The position numbers were made by a program, and so were the translations under genes. Below, piece by piece: positions 26,801 to 33,731 of a DNA stretch of 64,000 bases. Location of the stretch: contig JAFYYG010000066.1 of NCBI GenBank assembly GCA_017557625.1, forward strand, positions 1 to 64,000. The letters are read 5' to 3'. Source of the DNA: Muribaculaceae bacterium (GTDB lineage: Bacteria > Bacteroidota > Bacteroidia > Bacteroidales > Muribaculaceae). The first letter of the stretch is position 1; each line of letters opens with the position of its first letter. The notes below the pieces were generated by a model. That model was not told where the DNA came from, did not search any database, and saw only the letters and a program-made list of their open reading frames with translations.

Positions 26801-27133
26801 ACTCATCTGGATTTCCTGGAGATTGTAGTTCTCACCAAGTTCGAGAATAATACCAGTAACAACCATGTTCTGATAACCTACGTATGACACGGTTGCTGTG
26901 TAAGGCCCACCGGTGCGCATACCTTGAAGGTAGAAGCGTCCGTCAAGGTTGCTCACTGTGTTGTACTCTGTTCCCGAGGGACCATGTACAAGCTTTACTA
27001 CTGCGCCAATGAGAGGCTCATTGGTTTCATCAACGATTACACCCGAGATTGACGAGGTTGTAATCTGCGCGTTCAGTGATATTGCTCCTGCGAGCAACAT
27101 CATTAACGCTGAGAAGTAAAATCTTTTAAGCAT
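23801..27133 (-). CDS. Oar-like TonB-dependent outer-membrane receptor
   Basis: 1,110 residues from the ATG at 27133 (MLKRFYFSALMMLLAGAISL, a signal peptide); the open frame upstream is the untranslated leader. A carboxypeptidase-regulatory-like domain (about 22-105, ISGVIVDETNEPLIGAVV) is followed by the plug (about 115-230, LEEVVVTATGSKF, VDGANFNNNFGLSD) and a long beta barrel ending in the outer-membrane C-terminal motif (IGIKYIFN). The motifs RTANFTVDGANFNN and GGGVNAITKSGTN-like (read GGGVNAITKSGNN) mark the Oar-type subgroup rather than SusC. It imports an unknown substrate with energy from TonB. No susD lies nearby; the partner is the BACON lipoprotein. Expression may be controlled by the leader at 27172-27353. 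Confidence 0.9.
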   Translation of the reverse strand: MLKRFYFSALMMLLAGAISLNAQITTSSISGVIVDETNEPLIGAVVKLVHGPSGTEYNTVSNLDGRFYLQGMRTGGPYTATVSYVGYQNMVVTGIILELGENYNLQEIQMSADANQLEEVVVTATGSKFPIDKTGASTNITNVQITNLPTVTRSITDVTRLSPYGGNGMSFAGVDGRTANFTVDGANFNNNFGLSDKLPGGGNPISLDAIEEMQVVISPFDVRQTNFIGGGVNAITKSGNNTFKGSAYIYHRNEHMRGDAVDGQQLAGAREKDRNTIYGFTLGGPIIKNKLFFFVNGEMAKIPTVANRWRASENGVADPDNYLSRTTVADLARVQRHVMDKYGYDTGSFTDFPADESNYKLLARIDWNINSDHHLALRYNYTKNNVWNPTNASSMDGGTRSAYSRASQYSMIFSNAMYSMQNIVHSFSFDLNSRLTDNLSNQFLATYSKLDDVRGTNSSEFPFIDILDGTGSTGNYMALGYELFTWNNAVHNTIWNIKDDITYYRGNHKLTTGINFEHQMADNQYMRNGTGYYRYKSVDDFINGAAPEVVCLTYGYDGETKPAARVQFNKAGIYAQDEWNMTPKFKLTYGLRIDGLFFNNGDLMTNNAILALNYYDNDGNVRNIDTGKWPKNSITFSPRVGFIWDVLGNKSLKVRGGTGLFSGRLPLVFFTNMPTNGGMVQYQAQIGPSVNYKNLPATVKEKYGSIEEILGTFTGGLVTDANGKATIAALQQKLFEMGYPSTVTPEDGTVPSAVNGVDPKFKMPQVWKSSIAIDYALPVSFPFELTGEFIFNKTVNAVAISDWSVPNVGGFARFNGADNRPIYPDGYHNGPKAFVLENTSKGYGWSANLMATAKPADWISLMASFTHTVSKEVTGMPGSAAESAFTYVPTWEGPNYIRLHNSQYVTPNRFIASATLHDRSGNHYNLIYEAWQGGYNYSYMLVDDMNGDGYKYDALYIPTDEQVANREFRFVSDNDRDRFMDYVHKDSYLKKHQGEYAEGYSVYSPWVHRIDLGYKHDFNFRAGSTKHTIQLSFDMKNVLNFFNSSWGVSKILNPAIGSDARILEYKGVDADGYATFSTIKAIDGNTKTWTPNHNIGQCWNVAIGIKYIFN

Positions 27134-27171
27134 AGAATTTTGATTAATAAAAAATATTATAATTAAGGTGT

Positions 27172-27353
27172 CAAAAAAAAGTCGCACACCGCTATTAGTC
27201 GATATGCTAATAGCGGTGTGAAGGTACATTTGTTGTGCATTTAGTGGCTGAAATCTTATCCTTAACAGCAACTATATGACTGCCAGGATGATGCGCCTCA
27301 AGTATAAGAAAATCCAATAACTTCATTTCTCTTGTTATGCACAAATTTCGCTG
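27172..27353 (-). promoter_or_regulatory. Attenuator-like leader of the Oar-like receptor operon
   Basis: Between the promoter at 27354-27383 and the receptor ATG lies a 215-base leader with no plausible gene. Near its end CACACCGCTATTAG (27185-27198) and CTAATAGCGGTGTG (27207-27220) form a perfect 14-bp stem followed on the minus strand by CGACTTTTTTTT, an intrinsic terminator placed before the gene. Upstream, TTGTGCAT (minus strand, 27337-27344) is complementary to ATGCACAA (27233-27240) and could close a domain of about 100 bases. The layout fits a riboswitch or attenuator. I recognise no known ligand class. Confidence 0.6.
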
Positions 27354-27383
27354 CAAAGGTAATGCATTTTTTTAGAATACAAA
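27354..27383 (-). promoter_or_regulatory. Promoter of the Oar-like receptor operon
   Basis: On the minus strand TACCTTTG (27354-27361) is the -7 box and TTTG (27380-27383) lies 18 bases upstream. It transcribes the leader described above. Confidence 0.55.
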
Positions 27384-27395
27384 AAAATATTTGAC

Positions 27396-27426
27396 TTGCT
27401 TTTTTAAAAAAAATGTCCTAATTTTG
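27396..27426 (+). promoter_or_regulatory. Promoter of the small outer-membrane barrel gene
   Basis: TTG (27396-27398) and TAATTTTG (27419-27426) are 20 bases apart on the plus strand, about 40 bases before the ATG at 27468. It is divergent from the receptor promoter. Confidence 0.55.
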
Positions 27427-27467
27427 CCGATTAGAATTTATTACTCACTTAAACAATATTTTAGGTT

Positions 27468-28157
27468 ATGAAGAAATTATTTACATTAGCAATGATTACC
27501 CTCATGGCGGCACTGCCCATGATGGCACAGCGTCACAATTACAATTCCACACCCAGCAACCGTTATGACTATGAGCGTAGTCACAGCCGCTGGATTCGCA
27601 ACTATTATGGCAAGGATATGTATTTTGGTCTGCGCATCGGTCCCGCCTTCTCGCATGTGGGCGGCGACGCTATTAATTATGCCGGCAGTACCAAGACTGG
27701 CTTGCACCTGGGAGGTGTTGTGGGATTTGAGATCACCAACCGCGCTCCTGTGTTCTTTGAGACTGGCTTGAGCTACGTGAACAAGGGCGGCAAGAGTAAT
27801 AATTGGACTACAAGTCTGAGCTACATTGAGTTGCCTCTGGTGTTCAAGTACATCCATTACACCGATATGGGCCTCTCGATTCACCCACTTTTTGGCGGAT
27901 ATATGGCTGTGGGTGTTGATGGAAATGTTAAAGACTACATCACTAAAACTAAGGCTGGTGCGTTTACCAAAGAGACTAAGCTTGGCGTGCCTGGTTTCAA
28001 GCGCTTTGACGGTGGCCTTCGCATTGGCTGCGGAGCCGGTTTCAGCATGTTCTATCTCGACTTGACCTATGACATCGGTCTTGCCAATATCAGTCACAGC
28101 GACTACGACTCAAGCAGCAACGGCACATTCTATCTCAACTTTGGTGTGAACTTCTAA
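27468..28157 (+). CDS. Outer-membrane beta-barrel protein (PorT/OmpW-like fold)
   Basis: 229 residues. The signal peptide is MKKLFTLAMITLMAALPMMA. A His/Tyr/Arg-rich segment is followed by a beta-barrel pattern: YFGLRIGPAFSHVGGDAI, GLHLGGVVGFEITN, PVFFETGLSYVNKGG, LPLVFKYI, and the closing strand GTFYLNFGVNF with a terminal Phe. This matches the eight-stranded outer-membrane barrel family common in Bacteroidetes (PF13568-like). Its role is unknown. It is transcribed away from the receptor operon and has its own promoter. Confidence 0.85.
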   Translation: MKKLFTLAMITLMAALPMMAQRHNYNSTPSNRYDYERSHSRWIRNYYGKDMYFGLRIGPAFSHVGGDAINYAGSTKTGLHLGGVVGFEITNRAPVFFETGLSYVNKGGKSNNWTTSLSYIELPLVFKYIHYTDMGLSIHPLFGGYMAVGVDGNVKDYITKTKAGAFTKETKLGVPGFKRFDGGLRIGCGAGFSMFYLDLTYDIGLANISHSDYDSSSNGTFYLNFGVNF

Positions 28158-28162
28158 TGTAA

Positions 28163-28250
28163 TTCAACTTTGAAGTGCTCAGACACTTCATAAGTTGAAG
28201 TTTAGAGTATAGAGTACAGAGTATAGAGAAGGGGACTCAGTCTCTTTCTC
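28163..28250. terminator. Two hairpins between convergent genes
   Basis: TTCAACTTTGAAGTG (28163-28177) pairs imperfectly with CACTTCATAAGTTGAA (28184-28198). A second stem joins TATAGAGAAGGGGACT to AGTCTCTTTCTCTATA and is followed by TTTATAAT. Together they probably end both the barrel gene and the minus-strand M50 gene. A short run of TAGAGTATAGAGTACAGAG-like repeats lies between them. Confidence 0.45.
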
Positions 28251-28267
28251 TATATTTATAATCTTGG

Positions 28268-29140
28268 TTATTGCCCCATTATCAGTGAGATTAGCTTATT
28301 GAGGAAGGTTGGGTTTATCCAGAAGAGATAGATGAAAAGCGCTACTCCCACTATTTTGAATATTGTCATGAATAGCTTGGGGGGTTGGTGGCCTGTGAAT
28401 ATCTCATAGATGGATGTGACGGCTGCGGCCCCGTCGAGAGGGTAAAATGGCAGCAGGTTAAGGATAGATAGTGTGAGCGACATGCTCATCATGACATTGA
28501 GCCAGGGATTACCTAAGACCACAATCGAGAAGTCGTTAATAGCATAGCACACCAGGAAGGTTGCTAGGTTGACGAGGATGCCGGCAGTGTTGATGATGAG
28601 GCGTTGCCATGCTGGCTTGTGGTTGATAAAGGGGCTTCGCCGTGGGTCGGCAGGAGGTGGTGTTTTGGCACTTTCAAAGGTGGTATATCCTCCAAATGGT
28701 ATCACTCCCAGAGTCCATACGGTGTCGCGCCAGGAGTGTGTGTCGGGATCGTAGGAACTGGTGGCGTTTTGCTTGAAGGAGATTGCCGGAACGAAGAACA
28801 CCGCCACCTTTCTCACCACGCATCTGAACGCTCTGCCGGCGGCATAGTGACCGCATTCATGCAGCAGCACATTGATAGCGAGGCAGATGATAAAGAGAAC
28901 ATAATTGGGCTCTTGCCAAAGCATAACGATTGCCGCAGCCAGCAAGATGAGGCCTATTGCGTTTAACTCTATGCCATCGTTGTCCTTATATCTCATATTT
29001 AGCCACCATTCAGTGTCGTTTCTTGTTGGTTGGCTTTGTTCATGAGGATTATCCTGCACAGTAATGTTGCCGATTTTCAGACCTTGATTAATTGAATCTT
29101 CAGGCTCGTCGCCAGGCCAATTCATGATGTCGTCGTTCAT
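28268..29140 (-). CDS. M50 (site-2-protease-like) membrane zinc metalloprotease
   Basis: 290 residues. The zinc-binding motif HECGH (His94, Glu95, His98) lies inside a membrane helix, and the third ligand is Asp236 in the LNLLPFYPLDG motif. These two motifs define intramembrane M50 proteases. A soluble N-terminus of about 50 residues precedes two helices, and further helices lie at about 185-260. The fold resembles the compact FtsH-independent S2P type without a PDZ domain. Such proteases cleave membrane-anchored regulators or signal peptides. Its substrate is unknown and no anti-sigma factor adjoins it. Confidence 0.82.
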   Translation of the reverse strand: MNDDIMNWPGDEPEDSINQGLKIGNITVQDNPHEQSQPTRNDTEWWLNMRYKDNDGIELNAIGLILLAAAIVMLWQEPNYVLFIICLAINVLLHECGHYAAGRAFRCVVRKVAVFFVPAISFKQNATSSYDPDTHSWRDTVWTLGVIPFGGYTTFESAKTPPPADPRRSPFINHKPAWQRLIINTAGILVNLATFLVCYAINDFSIVVLGNPWLNVMMSMSLTLSILNLLPFYPLDGAAAVTSIYEIFTGHQPPKLFMTIFKIVGVALFIYLFWINPTFLNKLISLIMGQ

Positions 29141-29177
29141 ATCTTTGTTAAGAGGTTATTATTTGTAGTGGAGAATC

Positions 29178-29224
29178 TATGGGCGAACGCCGTGCTTACG
29201 GCGCAATACATCAACAACGCCCAT
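29178..29224. repeat. Compound palindrome, REP-like
   Basis: ATGGGCG (from 29179) and CGCCCAT (to about 29224) enclose an inner hairpin CGCCGTGCTTACGGCG. It lies in the 170-base gap between the M50 and phosphodiesterase genes. The rest of the gap is a purine-rich GGGTGGAGAGTAGAGAGTGG stretch. The structure looks like a repetitive extragenic palindrome, but I see no second copy in the window. Confidence 0.5.
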
Positions 29225-29308
29225 GCTTCTTTGGGTGGAGAGTAGAGAGTGGAGGGGGGAGAGGGAATTGTTCCCGATTCTCGACCCCCGATCTTCAATC
29301 CACGATAC

Positions 29309-30523
29309 TCAAAATTGTGGCGGTGCGATTTTCAGCATGTCGCTCACTTCTTTGAGGTCGCCGTCGCAGGGGGCGGGGGTGATGCCAAGCAGGTGGGCGA
29401 GCAGGGGGTAGATGCACACGTTGCGGAAAAAACCGGGGCGAACGTAGCCCACCTTGAAGTCAGGGCCTATTGCACGGAATCCCACGAGCATGTCACTATA
29501 GGTGGGGTCCCAGCCGTGAGTGCCTCCGTTCACCTTGGTATTGTTGCGGAACACCCATCCCAAGTCGGGCACTACCACCACATCGCCCATGTTCTTGTTT
29601 GTGCCGTAGTGCAGATACTCAGGCAGTTCGCCCTTTTTCCATGCTCTGATGTGGTCCACGCCTTGCAGCGCGTTGATGATGGAATCGGCATACTCTGGCT
29701 TGTTGACATAGATTAGCGCTGGACTGTCGCCGTCGAAATGCTTGACCCACTCTTTCTTCACATAGTTGTCGCTGCGCACCACCCGCAATTCGCTAAGCCA
29801 TGCCATGCCGTGGTCGCCAGTGATGATGAGGTTGATTTTGTCGCCAATCTCGGGAATCGCTTTAAGTCGCGCCCAGAGTTTCCACAGCAGCTCATCGAGG
29901 TTCTCGATGGATTTGCGCGTCTTTTTGCTGTTGGGGCCGTAGCTGTGACCTGAGTGGTCTGGTTCCTCAAAGTAGCACATCACCAGATGCGGCCGCTTCT
30001 CCTCGGGAAGGTTTAACAGTTCGATAACCTTATCTACTCGTTCCTCGGGCTTGAGCAGCGGTTTCTTGCGGTAGTCCTGCCAGTAGTCGGGATATTCGCC
30101 GTTGATTTTCACGTCGCTGCCCACCCAATATACTGTGGCGGTCTTCACACCCTGATGCTTGGCTGTGATCCAGATGGGTTCGCCGCCGTAGTTCTTGCCT
30201 TTTGCTGCCTCATCGCTGCCGATGCTGTATTTGTTGTCGGTGCCTTCGAGTCGGAATGTATTGGCGATAATGCCGTGATGGTCGGGATATAGTCCTGTGG
30301 CGAGGGTGTAGTGGTTGGGGAATGTCTTGGTGGGGAACGAGGGCTCCATCACCGCCTTCACGCCCTCCTTGGCGAGTCGGTCGAAGAACGGCATGTCGTA
30401 GCACTCGGCATAGTCCCACCGAAGTCCGTCGCACGAGACAATCACCGTATAAGTGTCATTACCAGCTGCCCAAGCAGCGCAAGCCAGCATGCAAGCCAGC
30501 ATCAGGTTGAGAAGTCGTTTCAT
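29309..30523 (-). CDS. Nucleotide pyrophosphatase/phosphodiesterase (NPP) family, exported
   Basis: 404 residues. The signal peptide is MKRLLNLMLACMLACAAWAA. The alkaline-phosphatase-superfamily catalytic core has metal-binding Asp32 (VIVSCDGLRWDY) and the nucleophile Thr67 in PSFPTKTFPNHYTLATG. Later metal ligands sit in DHSGH (about 210) and ITGDHGMAWL. These match the NPP/ENPP family, which hydrolyses nucleotide diesters and pyrophosphates in the periplasm and yields phosphate or nucleosides. A -7-like TACCTTTG lies at 30545-30552 just upstream. The gene may supply phosphate together with the locus at 54-62 kb, but this is only inference. Confidence 0.9.
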   Translation of the reverse strand: MKRLLNLMLACMLACAAWAAGNDTYTVIVSCDGLRWDYAECYDMPFFDRLAKEGVKAVMEPSFPTKTFPNHYTLATGLYPDHHGIIANTFRLEGTDNKYSIGSDEAAKGKNYGGEPIWITAKHQGVKTATVYWVGSDVKINGEYPDYWQDYRKKPLLKPEERVDKVIELLNLPEEKRPHLVMCYFEEPDHSGHSYGPNSKKTRKSIENLDELLWKLWARLKAIPEIGDKINLIITGDHGMAWLSELRVVRSDNYVKKEWVKHFDGDSPALIYVNKPEYADSIINALQGVDHIRAWKKGELPEYLHYGTNKNMGDVVVVPDLGWVFRNNTKVNGGTHGWDPTYSDMLVGFRAIGPDFKVGYVRPGFFRNVCIYPLLAHLLGITPAPCDGDLKEVSDMLKIAPPQF

Positions 30524-30662
30524 AGTTTTATTGTTTATTCACTGCAAAGGTACGAAATAGTTTTCAGTTATCGGTTTTTAGTTGTCAGTTTTTTTCGCAA
30601 CAGTGTTGCGACCTACAGTCCGATTGTGTTCCATTTTTCAAATTATTTGCTGATATAGGCAC

Positions 30663-30770
30663 AAAAAAATTATGCAGATGTTTCTCAACAGCCGCATAAA
30701 GTAAACCTTAAAAATCTAATCCTATGAAAAAACTTGATGCAAAGGTATTGAGTTGACAAATATTTTGCAA
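30663..30770 (-). other. Promoter-hairpin-T-tract unit with relic gene start, no gene
   Basis: This lies in the 390-base gap before ribonuclease Z. On the minus strand a -7 box TACCTTTG (30740-30747), with TTG about 20 bases upstream, precedes TTATGC/GCATAA (30694-30699 and 30670-30675). These enclose TGTT-GAGA-AACA and are followed by TTTTTTT (30663-30669). That would give an RNA of about 70 bases. On the plus strand the same stretch reads AATCTAATCCTATGAAAAAA, the look of a Bacteroidales gene start, but the frame stops after ten codons. It could be a small RNA or a deleted gene. Confidence 0.4.
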
Positions 30771-30858
30771 GCATTGTTAATAACTTGTGTGGTGATTTTA
30801 ACTTTTTTAAAGGCATAATCCCAAAAATGCTACCATTTTGGGTGATTTCAAGGTTGTT

Positions 30859-30890
30859 TTTGCTCATTTCGCGATTTTTTACTACTTTTG
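30859..30890 (+). promoter_or_regulatory. Promoter of rnz
   Basis: TTTG (30859-30862), 20 bases of spacer and TACTTTTG (30883-30890), a full match to the Bacteroidetes consensus. The ATG follows 24 bases later, so the leader is very short. Confidence 0.7.
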
Positions 30891-30914
30891 AGAGCCGAAT
30901 GAAAAACTGTTGTT

Positions 30915-31838
30915 ATGGATATATTAGAGTTAAATATTTTGGGGTGTGGCTCGGCGAAATCGACGTTGCAGCATCTCCCTTCGTGTCAGGTGCTGAATGT
31001 GCGTGGGCATTTGTTTATGATAGATTGCGGCGAGGGCGCTCAACTTGAGATGCACCGCCATCACCTGAAATTTTCAAGACTTAAAAATATCTTCATCAGT
31101 CACTTGCATGGTGACCACTGCTTTGGGTTGCTTGGTTTGCTTTCTACGATGGCGCTTCACAACATAGGCGGCACTATCACGGTTCACATCTTCAAGGAGG
31201 GTGCGGACTTGTTTGGGCGGATGCTCGACTTCTTTTGTCGCGACCGCTCTTTTGACTTGAAGTTCAACATCATCGACACCCATAAGGCGGTAATATATGA
31301 GGACAACGCCATCACAGTGACTACGTTTCCAGTGACTCACCGCGTGCCTTGCGTGGGGTTCCTATTCCGTGAGAAGCCGAAGCTGCGCCATATCAACTCG
31401 TGGGCGTGCCAGCAGCACGAGGTACCTCCGCATGCCATGAACAGCCTGCGCCAGGGCATGGATTTTGTGACTCCTAATGGCGTGGTGATCCCCAACTCCG
31501 AACTTACCACCGATGCCTATCCTTCTATTTCCTACGCCTATTGCAGCGACACGAAATATTCCAAGCGCGTGATAAACGCTGTTAAGGGCGTGGATTGGAT
31601 TTATCATGAGGCGACTTATGGAGACGAGAACATGAAAAACGCCAAGAACCGTTACCACAGCACAGCACGCCAGGCTGGCATGGTGGCGCGCGAGGCGGGA
31701 GCCAAGAAACTAATCCTGGGCCACTACAGCAGCCGTTACGAGGACTTGACCCTGCTACAGAAGGAGGCTCAAACCGAGTTCCCAAACACCATCGCCGCCA
31801 ACGAGGGGATGAAGATAATCCTCAGCAAGCTGAGGTAG
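30915..31838 (+). CDS. rnz: Ribonuclease Z (tRNA 3'-processing endonuclease)
   Basis: 307 residues, the usual length of the short form. The metallo-beta-lactamase signature HLHGDHCFG places zinc ligands at His63, His65, Asp67 and His68. A further His lies in TFPVTHRVPCVGF, the Asp in YCSDTKYS and the His in LGHYSSRY. The protein cleaves the 3' trailer of tRNA precursors that lack an encoded CCA. That is relevant here, because the tRNA-Ser gene in this window has no CCA. It is monocistronic with its own promoter. Confidence 0.95.
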   Translation: MDILELNILGCGSAKSTLQHLPSCQVLNVRGHLFMIDCGEGAQLEMHRHHLKFSRLKNIFISHLHGDHCFGLLGLLSTMALHNIGGTITVHIFKEGADLFGRMLDFFCRDRSFDLKFNIIDTHKAVIYEDNAITVTTFPVTHRVPCVGFLFREKPKLRHINSWACQQHEVPPHAMNSLRQGMDFVTPNGVVIPNSELTTDAYPSISYAYCSDTKYSKRVINAVKGVDWIYHEATYGDENMKNAKNRYHSTARQAGMVAREAGAKKLILGHYSSRYEDLTLLQKEAQTEFPNTIAANEGMKIILSKLR

Positions 31839-31980
31839 TGGAAGGTGGAAAGTGGAAAGAGGAAAGTGGAAAGAGGAAGGTGGAAAGTGGAAAGTGGGAA
31901 GTAGGAAGTAGAAGGGGACTTATTCGTTCCTCGTTCCCCGTTCCTCGTTCCCTGTTCCCCGTTCCTCGTTCCCCGTTCCA
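31838..31980. repeat. Degenerate purine then pyrimidine repeat arrays after rnz
   Basis: Directly after the stop, about 75 bases are built from GGAAAGTGGAAAGAGGAAAG-like units (6-10 bases each). They are followed by about 60 bases of CGTTCCTCGTTCCCCGTTCC-like units. There is no ORF and no CRISPR-type spacing. Similar but unrelated arrays follow several other genes in this window. Confidence 0.75.
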
Positions 31981-31985
31981 CCATG

Positions 31986-32014
31986 AAAAAAGGAGCCCCA
32001 GCTCGTGAGGCTCC
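31986..32014 (-). terminator. Rho-independent terminator of the repeat-rich secreted protein gene
   Basis: On the minus strand GGAGCC pairs with GGCTCC around an 11-base loop and is followed by TTTTTTC. It lies about 45 bases after the stop at 32061. Confidence 0.7.
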
Positions 32015-32060
32015 TTTGATTGATAAAAGTGATGTTATTGATAGTCGTAGCTTGCTGGCT

Positions 32061-33338
32061 TTATACGCCGAAGGCAAGTACGGTGTAGCTGTAGTCGTAA
32101 GTACGCTCGAAGCCGAGGTTTACGTATCCAATTCCGTCGCCGCCATACCATGAGTACATATTGTTGGTGAAGCTCACGGGGCTGCCATAGATGCTGCACA
32201 GCTCGTTGTAGAGGCTGAAGAATCGGCTGGTGTCATAGTCATCGCTGGTGTAAACAAACTCCACATAGTCGAGGTTGTTGTTGCCATCAAACTGCATCAT
32301 CACGTCACCCCATCCATAGTCGAGCAGTTCCACGTCGGTCAGATATACGATGTTGTCCATGTATCCGTCGATGTAGTAGCCGTTGTAGTAGAGGTAGTTC
32401 AAAGCGTTGCCGAATGAAGTTCCCCATCCCAGTCCGAGCACTCCACCGATGGTGGGATAGCGGGAGTAGTTGATGTTCACAGTAACGATAGGACGATATA
32501 CCCACATTGTGGTTGGACGCCAGGGGCGAACCGAGGGACGAATGGGGTTGCTCCAACTCCAGCTGTTGTAACGGAAACTGTTGAAGAAGCGGTCGCCATC
32601 GTAGCGAGGTTTCCAGTTGCTGTTGTAGCGGTAGGTCGAGTAGTCGATCTTGGGACCGCCGCCAGTAACTACGTGGCCCTTAACCTTTGGACGGTTGTCG
32701 GGACGGCTGCTGGGAACTGCGCTGTGTCCTGAGTTGGGGCGATTGCTGCTGCCAGTGCTTGGACGGGTAGTAGTGTTGTTGCCTCCGGTGTTAGGACGAA
32801 CATTGCTGTTGCCGTGGCCTTTGTTCTTGTCGCCGGTGTTAGGACGAACGTTGCCGTTGTCATTCTTCTTGTTGTCACCAGTGGTGGGACGAACCGAAGA
32901 GCCAGTGCCAGTTGCCGAGCGGTTGCCGGTGTTGGCGTTGATCACTGTGCCACCAGTGCCGTGGTTGCCGCTAGTGGTTGGGCGAACGGTGGTGCTGGTT
33001 GAGCCACTTGTGCTGCGTGAGCTGCTGCCGCTGTTTCCGGTAGAAGGACGTACGGTAGTCGAGCTGCTGCCACTTGTCGAGCGAGTGCCGGTAGTCGTGG
33101 TGGTCCTATTAACTTGTGGAGTCACGCTGGTTGCCGACGAACGGCCCGACGAAGTATTGTTGTTAGTCACTGTCGCGGCATTATTCTTAGGTGCAGAGGC
33201 AACACTGCGGTTGCCTGTTGCTGCCGCGTTGTTAGTTGATGCTGGACGACGGCCTTGTGCCATTGCTCCAGTCGAAGTGATGGCGAGCCCGCAAACGAGC
33301 ATCAAGCCAATCATTGTGTTGTAAACTGTCCTTTTCAT
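32061..33338 (-). CDS. Secreted protein with Thr/Ser/Asn-rich RPxTG-type repeats and conserved C-terminal domain
   Basis: About 425 residues from MKRTVYNTMIGLMLVCGLAI, a signal peptide ending near AMAQG. Residues about 25-205 are low complexity with repeated VRPSTG, VRPTTG and VRPNTG units spaced by Ser/Thr/Asn/Gly runs. The C-terminal half (about 215-425) is Tyr/Trp/Asn-rich and folded-looking (YRYNSNWKPRYDG, PTIGGVLGLGWGTSFGNALN, YVEFVYTSDDYD), but I cannot name it. The repeats resemble a stalk or an O-glycosylation region: Bacteroidetes glycosylate D-S/T-A/I/L/V/M/T motifs, but this tract is not rich in them. RPxTG resembles a sortase motif only by chance, because it recurs internally. The long plus-strand ORF opposite is a shadow. 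Confidence 0.75.
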   Translation of the reverse strand: MKRTVYNTMIGLMLVCGLAITSTGAMAQGRRPASTNNAAATGNRSVASAPKNNAATVTNNNTSSGRSSATSVTPQVNRTTTTTGTRSTSGSSSTTVRPSTGNSGSSSRSTSGSTSTTVRPTTSGNHGTGGTVINANTGNRSATGTGSSVRPTTGDNKKNDNGNVRPNTGDKNKGHGNSNVRPNTGGNNTTTRPSTGSSNRPNSGHSAVPSSRPDNRPKVKGHVVTGGGPKIDYSTYRYNSNWKPRYDGDRFFNSFRYNSWSWSNPIRPSVRPWRPTTMWVYRPIVTVNINYSRYPTIGGVLGLGWGTSFGNALNYLYYNGYYIDGYMDNIVYLTDVELLDYGWGDVMMQFDGNNNLDYVEFVYTSDDYDTSRFFSLYNELCSIYGSPVSFTNNMYSWYGGDGIGYVNLGFERTYDYSYTVLAFGV

Positions 33339-33511
33339 AATGCTCAAATTTTAGAAAGTGAATAAATCTTGTTTCTTTGTCTCTTTGACATCTTGCCTAT
33401 AGGTTGGTTTAACTGCCATAGTCGCGGTGGTGGGGCATTTGCCGCAGTATAGTTGGAATTTATAGATAAACGCCCCTTAAAAATCTACCAAAAATGGTGC
33501 AGAAATGGCAC

Positions 33512-33618
33512 AAAAAAAGGGATAGTCTCCCGACTGTCCCGTTCCTTAAATACACAATTATCTATAAAACAACTATTTTTTTGAGAATGTAGAGGGATCA
33601 CCCCTCGATTAGATTTCA
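33512..33618 (-). ncRNA. Candidate small RNA (promoter to terminator, about 105 bases)
   Basis: A perfect promoter (33624-33655) is followed by a GAGGG/CCCTC hairpin, an A/T-rich stretch and a terminator (GGGACAGTC 33532-33540 pairing with GACTATCCC 33519-33527, then TTTTTTT). No convincing ORF fits; an ATG at 33619 opens about 43 codons but overlaps the expected start point. The gap lies between the terminase gene and the repeat-rich secreted protein. Read-through would give the latter a leader of about 280 bases, so a regulated leader is the alternative. Confidence 0.5.
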
Positions 33619-33623
33619 TGGTG

Positions 33624-33655
33624 CAAAGATATAACACATTTTTTTAAAATCCAAA
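33624..33655 (-). promoter_or_regulatory. Promoter of the candidate small RNA
   Basis: On the minus strand TTTG (33652-33655), a 20-base spacer and TATCTTTG (33624-33631), a full consensus match. Confidence 0.7.
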
Positions 33656-33731
33656 TTTTTTATTGAAAAATATTGCATTTTTATCAAAATAAATGAGAAA
33701 TCAATGAGTTTTCAGGATAATGGATTGCATT

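Noticed and set aside
22212-27133. SusC/SusD-type polysaccharide locus
   Set aside because: The receptor is of the Oar type and the partner has BACON and OB-like domains, not a SusD fold; no glycoside hydrolase adjoins.
31838-31980. Possible CRISPR array
   Set aside because: Units are 6-10 bases, degenerate and contiguous, without constant repeats or unique spacers, and no cas gene is near.
32650-33324. Long plus-strand ORF rich in Leu/Val/Pro
   Set aside because: It lies antisense to the repeat-rich secreted protein and its composition mirrors that low-complexity tract; no start signal or domain supports it.
32061-33338. RPxTG as a Gram-positive sortase signal
   Set aside because: The motif recurs internally, lacks a following membrane anchor, and the organism is Gram-negative.
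33577-33619. Small ORF (about 43 codons from the ATG at 33619) inside the candidate small RNA
   Set aside because: The ATG coincides with the expected transcript start, leaving no ribosome-binding region, and the frame runs through the terminator stem.
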